DNA from: Algoriphagus sanaruensis
GTDB lineage: Bacteria; Bacteroidota; Bacteroidia; Cytophagales; Cyclobacteriaceae
Assembly: GCF_001593605.1 (NCBI RefSeq)
Contig: NZ_CP012836.1
Span: forward strand, 1,550,001 to 1,614,000
Direction: 5' to 3'
DNA: 64,000 nucleotides
Shown here in pieces: positions 26,623 to 34,838 of this stretch. Position 1 is the first letter of the stretch. Each line of letters starts with the position of its first letter. The notes beneath the pieces were generated by a model. That model worked only from the letters and a program-made list of their open reading frames with translations. It was not told the origin of the DNA and made no database searches. Position numbers and translations under genes: made by a program.

Positions 26623-26732
26623 AGGAATCAATTTCGGATGGAATTTGCTTTAATTCCTTCAATTCTTGATAAGAAAATCAGGGAAATCAAGGGCGCTATT
26701 TCAATTCTTTGGAATAAATAGTAGTTTAGTTT

Positions 26733-29012
26733 ATGGAAAATTTTTCAACAGATCGACTCCGTCTCGCTGCCCAATTTGTCAATACCACCTCAGCCCCCAT
26801 TTTTTTGACAGGAAAAGCCGGAACCGGCAAGACGACTTTTCTTCGAGAATTGGCATTAACAACCTATAAACGATTTGTGATTGTGGCTCCCACAGGGATT
26901 GCGGCGCTCAATGCCGGAGGGGTGACCATCCATTCTCAATTTCTCCTTCCATTTGGAAGTTTCTTGCCCGTGCGAGAGACGGAAGGAAATTATACTCAGC
27001 GTTTTGGCTTTGTCTCTCAATCTACCCTTGCACGAAAGCATCCTTTAAATAAATTCCGAAAAGACGTCCTCAAATCCATTGATCTTTTGGTAATCGACGA
27101 AGTAAGTATGCTGAGGGCGGATGTTTTGGATGCGATTGATTATCGACTTCGAAGTGTCAAAAGACGTTATAGTACACCCTTTGGAGGAATTCAGGTCCTT
27201 TTTATCGGGGATCTGTACCAACTTCCCCCGGTAGTTAAAGACGAGGAATGGGAGGTCATGAAGCAGTTTTACGCATCCATGCATTTCTTTGAAGCGAAAG
27301 CCTTGAAGGATTCCGGAATGATTTATTTGGAATTGGATAAAATTTTCCGACAGCAAGACGAGACTTTTATCCGCATCTTGAATAACCTCCGCGACAATAG
27401 ACCTTCTCTGGAAGATATTCGGATTCTCAATTCTCACTATAAAACTCCTGAACAAATCCGAGATCTTAAGGACTGTATTACTCTGACTACGCATAACTAC
27501 AAGGCCGATGAAATCAACCGTCGAGAATTGACCAATTTGCCAGGGGAATCATTCTTTTACCTCGCCGAAATTGAAAATGACTTTCCCGAAGCACTTTTCC
27601 CCTTACCCAAAGCACTAGAATTGAAAGTAGGTGCAAGGATCATGTTTATCAAAAATGATACTTCTGGGCTTGCCTCTTATTTCAATGGAAAATTAGCAAC
27701 AGTGCTAGGATTGGAGGAGGATGAAATCCTCGTCGAAATGGATGGGGATAGGTCAGAGTATACGCTCAAAAAAGAGCTCTGGGAAAATAAAAAGTATCAA
27801 ATTCATCCGGATACCAAGGAACTTGAAGAGGAGTTAATCGGGACTTTTTCACATTATCCCATCAAACTCGCCTGGGCTGTCACCGTCCATAAAAGTCAAG
27901 GATTGACGTTTGATCAAGCCATTATTGATGTGGGACAGGCCTTTGCACCGGGGCAAGTCTATGTTGCACTAAGTCGACTTCGAAGTATAGAAGGGCTGAT
28001 TTTGGGGACTCGAATCCGCGAAGATGTGCTTTACACGGATCCCAAGGTGGTTTCTTTCGTTCAATCAGCGGATCAGTCCCAAAATCTTCAACATCTACTC
28101 ATTCAGAGACAAGGAACTTATCTGCAGGAGCTCATTGATCAAACATTTGAAGTGGATTCGTTGATTTTTTCGCTCAGACAATTTGCCAAAGAGCACGATA
28201 GTTCGATGGCTTTCGAAGATCCTGAAATGGAAAAAGCGATTCCAGAGGTTTATGGGATTTTGGAGTCCGAATTGGAAAATACCCGAAAGTTTCGAAGCCA
28301 ACTGTTTTCCCTTTTGCTCTCTGGTCAGCGGGAAAAGCTTCAAGTCCGATTGGAAAAGGGCATGGAATATTACCTCGCGCTCATTCGAAAACCCATCGAA
28401 ATCATCCTTCTCCAAGAATTAAAAACCGAATCTCTATCACGAATCAAAAGCTACCAAAATGACTTGAGTGAGCTGGAATTGGAACTCCTGAAGAAGTTTA
28501 TCCAAATCGCGAGAGTGGGCCAGTTGATTCATCGGATTCTGGAAGGAGAGATTCCGGGAAAAATCGGTGATTTTGACCAAGAGGCTGGGAAAATGCGATT
28601 GAAGATCATTCAAACTTTGCGGATCGCACATCCCGATCTCGGAACCCAAACATCCACCAAATCAGGAAGGAAAAAATCAAAAAGTCCTAAAACTTCCCTT
28701 TCTCAAGAGCCAAAAGAAAAGAAGGAAGATACGAAGGCTTGGAGTATTCGGCTTTTTCAGGAAGGTAAAACACCCGGAGAAATAGCCGCCGATCGAGGAC
28801 TTGCCTTATCCACGATAATTGGACATCTGGCCCATGGGGTCAAACAAGGAAAAATCCACTTGCATGAACTTGTTGAGCCAGAAGTCGCTCAGGAAGTACT
28901 GCAAGTGGATCCGCCTTTAGAAGGATTGAAAGCTTATTTTGATCATTTCGAAGGTAAGATTGACTATGAAACTTTACGTGCCATCTTGGATTCTCGACCT
29001 GATCCAACCTAG
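26733..29012 (+). CDS. PIF1-like SF1 helicase with C-terminal HTH domain
   Basis: The 759-residue product begins with a P-loop (FLTGKAGTGKTTFL, about 24-37) and the PIF1-type motifs VAPTGIAALNAGG, VIDEVSMLRADVLDAI (Walker B), FIGDLYQLPPVV and, in the second half of the motor, AWAVTVHKSQGLTFD and VYVALSRLRS. This is a DNA helicase of superfamily 1. The C-terminal part (about 660-740) holds a helix-turn-helix of the HTH_40 type (GKTPGEIAADRGLALSTIIGHL), as seen at the end of RecQ-like proteins. A lysine/serine-rich linker (about 640-670) joins the two. It stands alone and probably acts in replication or repair. Confidence 0.92.
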   Translation: MENFSTDRLRLAAQFVNTTSAPIFLTGKAGTGKTTFLRELALTTYKRFVIVAPTGIAALNAGGVTIHSQFLLPFGSFLPVRETEGNYTQRFGFVSQSTLARKHPLNKFRKDVLKSIDLLVIDEVSMLRADVLDAIDYRLRSVKRRYSTPFGGIQVLFIGDLYQLPPVVKDEEWEVMKQFYASMHFFEAKALKDSGMIYLELDKIFRQQDETFIRILNNLRDNRPSLEDIRILNSHYKTPEQIRDLKDCITLTTHNYKADEINRRELTNLPGESFFYLAEIENDFPEALFPLPKALELKVGARIMFIKNDTSGLASYFNGKLATVLGLEEDEILVEMDGDRSEYTLKKELWENKKYQIHPDTKELEEELIGTFSHYPIKLAWAVTVHKSQGLTFDQAIIDVGQAFAPGQVYVALSRLRSIEGLILGTRIREDVLYTDPKVVSFVQSADQSQNLQHLLIQRQGTYLQELIDQTFEVDSLIFSLRQFAKEHDSSMAFEDPEMEKAIPEVYGILESELENTRKFRSQLFSLLLSGQREKLQVRLEKGMEYYLALIRKPIEIILLQELKTESLSRIKSYQNDLSELELELLKKFIQIARVGQLIHRILEGEIPGKIGDFDQEAGKMRLKIIQTLRIAHPDLGTQTSTKSGRKKSKSPKTSLSQEPKEKKEDTKAWSIRLFQEGKTPGEIAADRGLALSTIIGHLAHGVKQGKIHLHELVEPEVAQEVLQVDPPLEGLKAYFDHFEGKIDYETLRAILDSRPDPT

Positions 29013-29015
29013 GGT

Positions 29016-30554
29016 TTATTTTTTCGGAAGAGCCATTTTTTCCATAGGTTCAGAAAGTACGGACATGATCGTCAAGATTCCTTCCTTGTAATTTCCCAGT
29101 CGAAGATTTTCATTTGGGCTATGTTGATTGTTGTCTGCATTGACCGTTGGAATCGTTACCGCTGGTATTCCCAAGGCATCCACAAAGGGTGAAATCGGAA
29201 TAGAACCTCCTGAAATTCGGATTTGAACGGGGGCTAGATCAAAGGCACGGGTCATGGCTTTTCGCAGCCAATCTCCAGCAGGAGAATTGAGAGGAGTACG
29301 AAACGCCTGATACGAAATTGAGGTATTGACTTTGACGATTTTTGGATAGTTCATCCGCTCCTCGTCAGTAGGGTCTTGCCGTACAATATGAAATCCTTGC
29401 TTGGTGATATGCTCCTCAATCAATTGAATCAGACGCTTAGGGTCCGACTCCGGAACAAGGCGCATATCCATTTCTGCCAAAGCAACATCCGGCACGATGG
29501 TTCTAGCCTCTGGACCAATCCAGGCAGATTTTAAGCCTCTGATGTTCAAGGATGGGTATTGAATGCTTTCTTGATAGGAAGCTCCCACTTGATCGGTTCT
29601 TCCTAAACCGAGCCGTTTTTTGATCGCTGGTTCATCATCAGGGACAGCATTTAATATTGCTCTTTCTTCTGCGCTGAGGTTGATTCCATCATAGAAACCT
29701 GGGATAACAACACGCCCTTCCTCATCTTTCATTGAAGCCAAAAGTTGACTCATCAGTAAAGCAGGATTAGGGGCATAATTTCCATAGTGCCCGCTATGCT
29801 GAGGTAGCTTAGGTCCATAAGTCGTTAAAAAGATTTCTGAAATTCCTCGAGCTCCATAGCTCAAAGTTGGAAGATTGGAGGTGTGTCGGGGACCATCCAT
29901 AATCAACATAAGATCAGCCGCCAATTTTTCCTTGTATTGGTTTACTGCACCGGGAAGCTTGGGAGATCCTTGCTCTTCTTCAAAATCCAAAATGATTTTC
30001 ACCGAATAATCCGGGGAAATTCCTGCTTTGTTGAGCGCATCCCAAGCGGTGATAAACATAGCCAAGGGGCCTTTGTCATCCGAGGAGGAGCGAGCATAGA
30101 TTCGCCAGTCAGGGTTGTATTCTTGCTGAAGTTTTTCGATTGGAATAATTTCCCATTGACCGTTTGCCTGTTGCTCTTTGAGGACTGGAGTGTAAGGGTC
30201 AGGCTGCTGCCATCTGCTACGGTCTACCGCTTGGCCATCGACATGAAAGTAAAAGAGAGCGGTTTTTGCAGATTTTGGATTTTGCTTTCCCACGAGAAGT
30301 AAGGGGATTCCTCCCGTTTCCAGGCGCTCGGTCGTCCATCCTCTTTGTTGAAACTGACCTTCGCACCATTGGATGTTGACTTCGATTTGCTCTGGGAAAA
30401 ATGCGTCATTGGGCATGGAAACAATTTCTTTCAGAAGCGAAATACCATCCTGCCAGGAGCTTTCAGTTAGTTTTTCAAGATTTGCTATTGTAAGGGTTTG
30501 GGACTGAGCTTGTAGGCTCAAAAGTGCCATCGCACCGATGAGGAGCTTTTTCAT
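29016..30554 (-). CDS. Exported M20-family dipeptidase/peptidase
   Basis: The 512-residue product has a signal peptide (MKKLLIGAMALLSLQAQSQ) and an M20/ArgE-type metallopeptidase domain. Metal ligands and base are visible: ALFYFHVDGQAVD (His and Asp), RSSDDKGPLAMF (bridging Asp), DFEEEQGSP (catalytic Glu pair) and LMIDGPRHTS-like LMIMDGPR. A dimerisation domain lies in the middle. It probably trims dipeptides in the periplasm. The open frame extends 59 codons further upstream, but the ATG at 30554 gives the signal peptide. Its stop lies four bases after that of the convergent helicase gene. Confidence 0.92.
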   Translation of the reverse strand: MKKLLIGAMALLSLQAQSQTLTIANLEKLTESSWQDGISLLKEIVSMPNDAFFPEQIEVNIQWCEGQFQQRGWTTERLETGGIPLLLVGKQNPKSAKTALFYFHVDGQAVDRSRWQQPDPYTPVLKEQQANGQWEIIPIEKLQQEYNPDWRIYARSSSDDKGPLAMFITAWDALNKAGISPDYSVKIILDFEEEQGSPKLPGAVNQYKEKLAADLMLIMDGPRHTSNLPTLSYGARGISEIFLTTYGPKLPQHSGHYGNYAPNPALLMSQLLASMKDEEGRVVIPGFYDGINLSAEERAILNAVPDDEPAIKKRLGLGRTDQVGASYQESIQYPSLNIRGLKSAWIGPEARTIVPDVALAEMDMRLVPESDPKRLIQLIEEHITKQGFHIVRQDPTDEERMNYPKIVKVNTSISYQAFRTPLNSPAGDWLRKAMTRAFDLAPVQIRISGGSIPISPFVDALGIPAVTIPTVNADNNQHSPNENLRLGNYKEGILTIMSVLSEPMEKMALPKK

Positions 30555-30631
30555 AAAGGGTGAATTTTTCAAAAAATAGGAAAAGATCGGATGGAAGAAA
30601 AACATTTTGGGCTGGGTGGAGAAAAAACAAA

Positions 30632-30660
30632 AACGCCGAACTCTTGTGTCGTCCGGCGTT
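30632..30660 (-). terminator. Terminator of the cytochrome pair
   Basis: AACGCCG and CGGCGTT pair around a 15-base loop. On the minus strand they are followed by TTTTGTTTTTTC. Confidence 0.78.
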
Positions 30661-30714
30661 TGGTTAAGCATGAATCCAGTAGAAAATGAAAATTCGCTTT
30701 TGATTTTTCTATTC

Positions 30715-31179
30715 CTATTCCTCTTCGACAAGCCTGTCCATGGTAGTTTCAGCCCAAGTTAAGATTTGTTGACGTTGATTTTCATCAAGTTTGGCCTCGG
30801 GATGAATCCAAGTGTAAATGGGCATGGGCATGTGCTCTTCAGAAACTTCCGAGGAGATATCATCTAAAATAGCCAACTGATCCAAAAGCTCGAGATCTTG
30901 CCAATTGGAAAAATTGACTTCTTCGCGACCTTCCCGGGTGTCTTTCGCAACTAACCAAGACACTGGGGCGACATGGGAATACCATGGGTAGTTGGTTTCG
31001 TTGCTGTGGCAGTCGTAACAGGCGGATTTTAGAATATTGGCCATGGGCTCTTCCACAATTCCCGAACCGATCAGGTCTCCTGGATTGGAAGTTTGTACAG
31101 GAGGAAGCTCATTGGGAACAAACTGGACCGCTATTCCGATCACTACTAATCCGCCCAAAAGGTATTGCCAAGTTTTCAT
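30715..31179 (-). CDS. Heme-binding domain (c-type cytochrome-like) protein
   Basis: The 154-residue product has an N-terminal membrane segment (about 5-22) and one c-type heme motif CYDCH (residues 54-58) within ACYDCHSNETNYPWYS, the signature of the Haem_bd family. The segments VAPVSWLVAKD and EEHMPMPIYTWIHP supply methionines and histidine that could be the sixth heme ligand. It is likely a membrane-tethered periplasmic electron carrier. Seven bases separate it from the upstream cytochrome gene, so the two form an operon. Confidence 0.9.
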   Translation of the reverse strand: MKTWQYLLGGLVVIGIAVQFVPNELPPVQTSNPGDLIGSGIVEEPMANILKSACYDCHSNETNYPWYSHVAPVSWLVAKDTREGREEVNFSNWQDLELLDQLAILDDISSEVSEEHMPMPIYTWIHPEAKLDENQRQQILTWAETTMDRLVEEE

Positions 31180-31186
31180 GAATTGC

Positions 31187-31573
31187 TTATTTCTTCTTTC
31201 CAGTAGTCCATTGCATCAAAGTAGCTACCTCATCGGCAGTCAACTTTTTGTCTGGATTGGATTCTAAAAAACGTGCTGGAGGCATTGAGCCTTCATCCAA
31301 CGTTTCCTTGATTTTACCCATTGTTGCGAGTGCTTTTGATTTTTTTGCGGCTTCTAAGGCATCCCAATCCAGTTTGGCTTTTCCTTTTTCGTTTTTAGAT
31401 TTTGGATTGTGGCAGCCGTAGCATTTTTGCTGGACGATGGCCTTAACATCTGCGGGTAGAGCGGGCATTTCAGGATGAAGTGCTGCAAGGGTGTCCGCTT
31501 CTGGTTTTGGATTGGCTTGCAGAAATAGTAATCCTGCCAAGGCTGCAATAGGGAGAATAGCTAGTTTTTTCAT
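31187..31573 (-). CDS. Small periplasmic c-type cytochrome
   Basis: The 128-residue product has a signal peptide (about 1-22) and one heme motif CYGCH in IVQQKCYGCHNPKSKNEKG. SMPPARFLESNPDKKLT provides a methionine ligand candidate. The layout is that of the planctomycete-type or haem-binding domain cytochromes common in Bacteroidota. The frame extends 39 codons upstream, but ATG 31573 gives a normal signal peptide. First gene of a pair with the Haem_bd protein. Confidence 0.9.
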   Translation of the reverse strand: MKKLAILPIAALAGLLFLQANPKPEADTLAALHPEMPALPADVKAIVQQKCYGCHNPKSKNEKGKAKLDWDALEAAKKSKALATMGKIKETLDEGSMPPARFLESNPDKKLTADEVATLMQWTTGKKK

Positions 31574-31691
31574 AGGAGAAAATGGGTTAAAAAGAAATTT
31601 GGTGTAAGAAATTGAAAGTGCAATTTTATTGGGTAAAAACGTAGTGAAATATACTGATTCTAAGCTTTGAGGGTTCATTTCAGAATACAAT

Positions 31692-31742
31692 TCTAGGAAT
31701 TCAATAGACCAAAACCCTTAAACTCAGGGTTGAATTCCTAGA
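31692..31742. repeat. Nested palindrome between divergent cytochrome and methyltransferase genes
   Basis: TCTAGGAATTCAA (31692-31704) and TTGAATTCCTAGA (31730-31742) are a perfect 13-bp inverted repeat, and AACCCT/AGGGTT form a second stem inside. It sits in the 287-base gap shared by two divergent promoters. No coding capacity. Confidence 0.7.
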
Positions 31743-31860
31743 TTTCATCGACAAAAAAATATTTAAAAAAGTGTCAGATCGGATTGGATTAAGGCCTCAA
31801 ACTGAAATTTCATCCAAACACCTCAAAACACTGAGGAGTTATCTTAAAAATAGAATAGTT

Positions 31861-32583
31861 ATGAAGCAGTGGATCCTTGTCATCAGTTGGATTTTATTCA
31901 ATCTCTTTTCTACTCAAACTTTTTCTCAGGAAAATTCCCCGAGTCCTTATTCGTTTAAGACTCCTAGTTATGATGGAATAGGAAAGGTCTATATGGGACG
32001 TGAAATTTCCTTTGTCATGGGTTTTGAGGGCATGTCTTGGTTGGAAAGAAGATCTCGAGAACAAGAGGAAAGTGTTTCCATGGCCATTAAAAATCTTCCC
32101 GTTTCCGAATCTAGCGTGGTGGCTGATATTGGAGCGGGATCTGGATATTACACCTTTAAGATCGCTCCCAAAGTTCCTCAGGGGAAAATCTTTGCGGTAG
32201 AAATCCAGGATCAGGCGATTAATTATCTCAAGGCAAAATCCAAGGAACTCGGATTTTCCAATGTAATTCCCGTCATGGGTACAGAGAAAAGTCCAAACCT
32301 GCCTGTCGCCTCTGTGGATTTGGCGATCATGGTGGACGTCTATCACGAACTCGAGTTTCCAGTAGAAATGCTTGCCGCTATCAAAAAGTCACTTAAACCA
32401 GGAGGGAAGTTGCTCTTGATTGAATACCGAGGGGAAGATCCTGCCATTGCCATTAAGCCACTGCATAAGATGACTGTCAAACAGGCTGAAAAGGAGTTGG
32501 AAGCCAATGGATTTAAATTGGTAGAAAATGGAAAGTTTATGAAAATCCAGCACTTTTTGGTGTTTGAGAAAGTGGGGGATTAG
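31861..32583 (+). CDS. Class I SAM-methyltransferase-fold protein with signal peptide
   Basis: The 240-residue product carries an N-terminal signal-like segment (MKQWILVISWILFNLFSTQTFSQ) and then a Rossmann methyltransferase fold: motif I VADIGAGSGYYTFKIA (about 85-100), the acidic end of strand 2 FAVEIQD, LAIMVDVYHELEFP and LKPGGKLLLIEYRGED. All SAM-binding motifs look intact. A signal peptide on a SAM enzyme is unusual, because SAM is cytoplasmic. The open frame continues 30 codons upstream, but the ATG at 31861 follows a plausible start region. The substrate is unknown. Confidence 0.85.
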   Translation: MKQWILVISWILFNLFSTQTFSQENSPSPYSFKTPSYDGIGKVYMGREISFVMGFEGMSWLERRSREQEESVSMAIKNLPVSESSVVADIGAGSGYYTFKIAPKVPQGKIFAVEIQDQAINYLKAKSKELGFSNVIPVMGTEKSPNLPVASVDLAIMVDVYHELEFPVEMLAAIKKSLKPGGKLLLIEYRGEDPAIAIKPLHKMTVKQAEKELEANGFKLVENGKFMKIQHFLVFEKVGD

Positions 32584-32621
32584 CGCTAGTTTTTCTTTAC
32601 AGATTGAATAGAGAATAAGAA

Positions 32622-32660
32622 AAAGGCCTGCAATTCAGATGGATTTGCAGGCCTTTGTTT
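32622..32660. terminator. Bidirectional terminator after methyltransferase and esterase genes
   Basis: AAAGGCCTGCAA and TTGCAGGCCTTT form a perfect 12-bp stem around an 11-base loop between two convergent genes, with T-rich flanks in each direction. Confidence 0.88.
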
Positions 32661-33589
32661 TACTTTTTGGCTAAAAATTGATTTACATCCAGCCAGTGCA
32701 TGAAGGCATCAAACCAGCGATTGCTGGTGCGATTGGGATTGCCGAGTCCAAATCCATGTCCACCATTTTGGTACAAGTGAAATTCGACTGGGCGACCTGC
32801 TTTATACCAAGATTCGATGATGCCGGATTGACCGTTATACAGGAAGTCATCTGAAGCGATCACGTTAAACATCGGCGGCGCATCGGCAGGTACTTCCACA
32901 GGGCCCATGCCACCATAGATGGGTCCGATGAAGGCCAATTTCATCGATTTGGAATTTAGTGTCGCATGCATCGTCAGTCCAGCGCCGGCTGAAAAGCCGA
33001 TCATTCCGATTCGATTGATATCCACTCCCCATTCCTGAGCCCGATTGACAATCATGGCATATGCAGCTTCCGCATCCTCCAATTGATTGGAAAGGTCTCG
33101 CTGTGGAGGTCTTGGGGCGGGAGTTCCTGCTGTTGCTGCTGAAGAGGGTGCTGGTGCGGTGCGAGGACGGTTCATCCAAGCGGAGAAGTCTTCCAAAGAT
33201 GGAGGAGTTGGATTGAGTCGGTATTTCAATACAAAGGCTGCAATTCCTTGCTTGGCAAGCGCCTCAGCTACTTCCCAGCCTTCATTTCCCATAGATAGCC
33301 AGCTAAATCCGCCTCCCGGTGCTACAATTACAGCAGTTCCATTTCCTTTTCCAGGTTCAGGAAGAAAGGGAGTCAAGGTAGCAGTGGAAATATTTCGAGC
33401 CATTGGATCTCCCCACTGCCGAAACCAGGTTTCAGGAGCGGGCTGATTGTCCACTCCTCCTGTTCCGAGAAGGATGGCATTAGGTTCTGCGGGATTTTCA
33501 AGAGGATAGATCGTCCCGTCTTGGGCAAATGCTGTTACAGAGGAGGCCAGCAAAAAGGCGAGTACGCCAGATTTGATAAGGTTGTTCAT
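32660..33589 (-). CDS. Exported alpha/beta hydrolase (acetylxylan-esterase-like)
   Basis: The 309-residue product has a signal peptide (residues 1-22, ending VTAFAQ) and an alpha/beta-hydrolase fold: oxyanion region VIVAPGGGFSWLS, nucleophile elbow GFSAGAG (about 199), and NGGHGFGL with the catalytic His near the C-terminus. This matches the esterase/lipase or BD-FAE-like group often found with polysaccharide genes. A proline/alanine-rich insert (about 142-170, APAPSSAATAGTPAPRPP) is a local oddity, probably a flexible loop over the active site. It is likely periplasmic and removes acetyl or other esters from glycans. Confidence 0.9.
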   Translation of the reverse strand: MNNLIKSGVLAFLLASSVTAFAQDGTIYPLENPAEPNAILLGTGGVDNQPAPETWFRQWGDPMARNISTATLTPFLPEPGKGNGTAVIVAPGGGFSWLSMGNEGWEVAEALAKQGIAAFVLKYRLNPTPPSLEDFSAWMNRPRTAPAPSSAATAGTPAPRPPQRDLSNQLEDAEAAYAMIVNRAQEWGVDINRIGMIGFSAGAGLTMHATLNSKSMKLAFIGPIYGGMGPVEVPADAPPMFNVIASDDFLYNGQSGIIESWYKAGRPVEFHLYQNGGHGFGLGNPNRTSNRWFDAFMHWLDVNQFLAKK

Positions 33590-33733
33590 GAGCTTAGGTT
33601 TTTGGGTTTGAAAGTTAAAAAGCTATTGATTTTCTGATAAATACCCTCAGAAAATTATTTGAGTGGAAAGATGAGTTATGAATGGGTTATCTAAGAATTG
33701 ATCTTATTCCTTTATTCATTCAACAGGTAACTT

Positions 33734-34459
33734 TTATTTTGGAAAAGCCAAAAAGCTAACCTGGAGCTCTCCTAGTTTTTGATACCCTAAGTAGTTCATG
33801 TGAATGGGGTCTCGGTAAAACTTACCTTGGTTGTAGGTGTTGAATCCTGCGACTTCAAATTGATCCAAAACCGGGATTCCATGAAGGGCGCAGATTTTTT
33901 TCTGCATGTCTACATACTGTACCATTCCATTTTCAACAAAAGGATCATAGGAAGCTCGATTGATAAAAGCCTTGCTGGAGGTAAAGAAATAGATGATGGC
34001 GTCTGGATTTTTCTCATAGATTTTTTTGATGCAATAATTGATCCCCCCAGCTTGTGTGGTCAACTTTTGCTCATTGAACCCATCGAATTCCGTATAATCG
34101 GTGTACTCGCCAATTTCCCGCTTGTTGGTGTAGTCATTGGTGGATGCCCAGAGAACGTAAATGTCAAAAACGCCCGCTTCATCCACCTGCTGCTGAAGGG
34201 ACTTTCCCTGAAGAGAAGAAAACCCTGCTCCCGGGACTCCGAAATTGGTGATTTTGAGGTTAAGGTATTTTTCCCACATGACTTTGGCACTGTCACTCGG
34301 TGGAATTACGGATACCGAACCTCCAAATACCGCAACAGATTTTCCATAATTCGGGGAGCCTTTAAGCGCTTCCAAATGGGTTAAGTCCTGTGCTAACAGG
34401 GAAGTGGTGGAGATGAAAAAGAAGAAAAGTACAACAAGTAATTTGAGAGATATTTTCAT
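33734..34459 (-). CDS. Exported SGNH/GDSL-type hydrolase
   Basis: The 241-residue product has a signal peptide (about 1-23, ending LLAQ) and SGNH blocks: FGGSVSV (block I Ser), FGVPGAGFSS (Gly block), WASTNDYT (Asn block) and DPIHMNYLGYQK (Asp-His of block V). The catalytic Ser, Asp and His are in place. Typical substrates are acyl or acetyl esters of carbohydrates or lipids. Together with the adjacent esterase (same strand, about 140 bp away) it may deacylate a glycan. No terminator separates them clearly; a 9-bp inverted repeat lies in the gap. Confidence 0.88.
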   Translation of the reverse strand: MKISLKLLVVLFFFFISTTSLLAQDLTHLEALKGSPNYGKSVAVFGGSVSVIPPSDSAKVMWEKYLNLKITNFGVPGAGFSSLQGKSLQQQVDEAGVFDIYVLWASTNDYTNKREIGEYTDYTEFDGFNEQKLTTQAGGINYCIKKIYEKNPDAIIYFFTSSKAFINRASYDPFVENGMVQYVDMQKKICALHGIPVLDQFEVAGFNTYNQGKFYRDPIHMNYLGYQKLGELQVSFLAFPK

Positions 34460-34642
34460 GGGATATTTTTCTTATTTAGTAATTATAAGGACTTTGACAG
34501 CTATTTGCATCACTTACCCAGGCTCTGTTTATCCGCAACTTCTTTGAAGTTCAATTTGGAGCCTGTGAATTGTGTGCAACACTGCACTAATATTCCAATT
34601 ATTTTTGAATTGGTTGATTTTTTTGATTTTGGACATTTTGAG

Positions 34643-34689
34643 CGAATTGCAAATTCGTATGAATAGTCGAGCGTAGTTGCAAACTACGC
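34643..34689. repeat. Two palindromes with TTGCAAA core
   Basis: CGAA-TTGCAAA-TTCG (34643-34657) and GCGTAG-TTGCAAA-CTACGC (34671-34689). The arms differ but each pairs perfectly; the seven-base core is the same. Confidence 0.8.
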
Positions 34690-34760
34690 CTAGCTATGGC
34701 AGTAGATTTTTTCTTGGCTCATGTCATCAAGTGCTTCGATTTCAAAGTTTTGATCTGGTA

Positions 34761-34814
34761 ATTTCAAAATTATACTTATGTTATTTCAAAATTTGGTTTG
34801 TGTTATTTCAAAAT
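34761..34814 (+). repeat. Three ATTTCAAAAT copies spaced exactly 22 bp
   Basis: ATTTCAAAAT begins at 34761, 34783 and 34805, and the last copy runs into its inverse TTGAAAT. The array ends 25 bp before the ATG of the DUF4143 ATPase. Equal spacing of about two helical turns suggests a protein-binding array. Confidence 0.75.
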
Positions 34815-34838
34815 TGAAATTACATTTGAGGAAAAAAT

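Larger units (their letters stand above)
34460..34838. other. Intergenic region before the DUF4143 ATPase
   Basis: This 379-base gap has no gene. It holds two TTGCAAA-core palindromes (34643-34689) and a triple 22-bp-phased repeat (34761-34814) next to the ATPase start. The rest is AT-rich with nothing recognised. Confidence 0.8.

Noticed and set aside
33629..33655. Inverted repeat after the SGNH hydrolase gene as a terminator
   Set aside because: The 9-bp stem is AT-rich and lacks a clear T run on the minus strand, so I do not call it.
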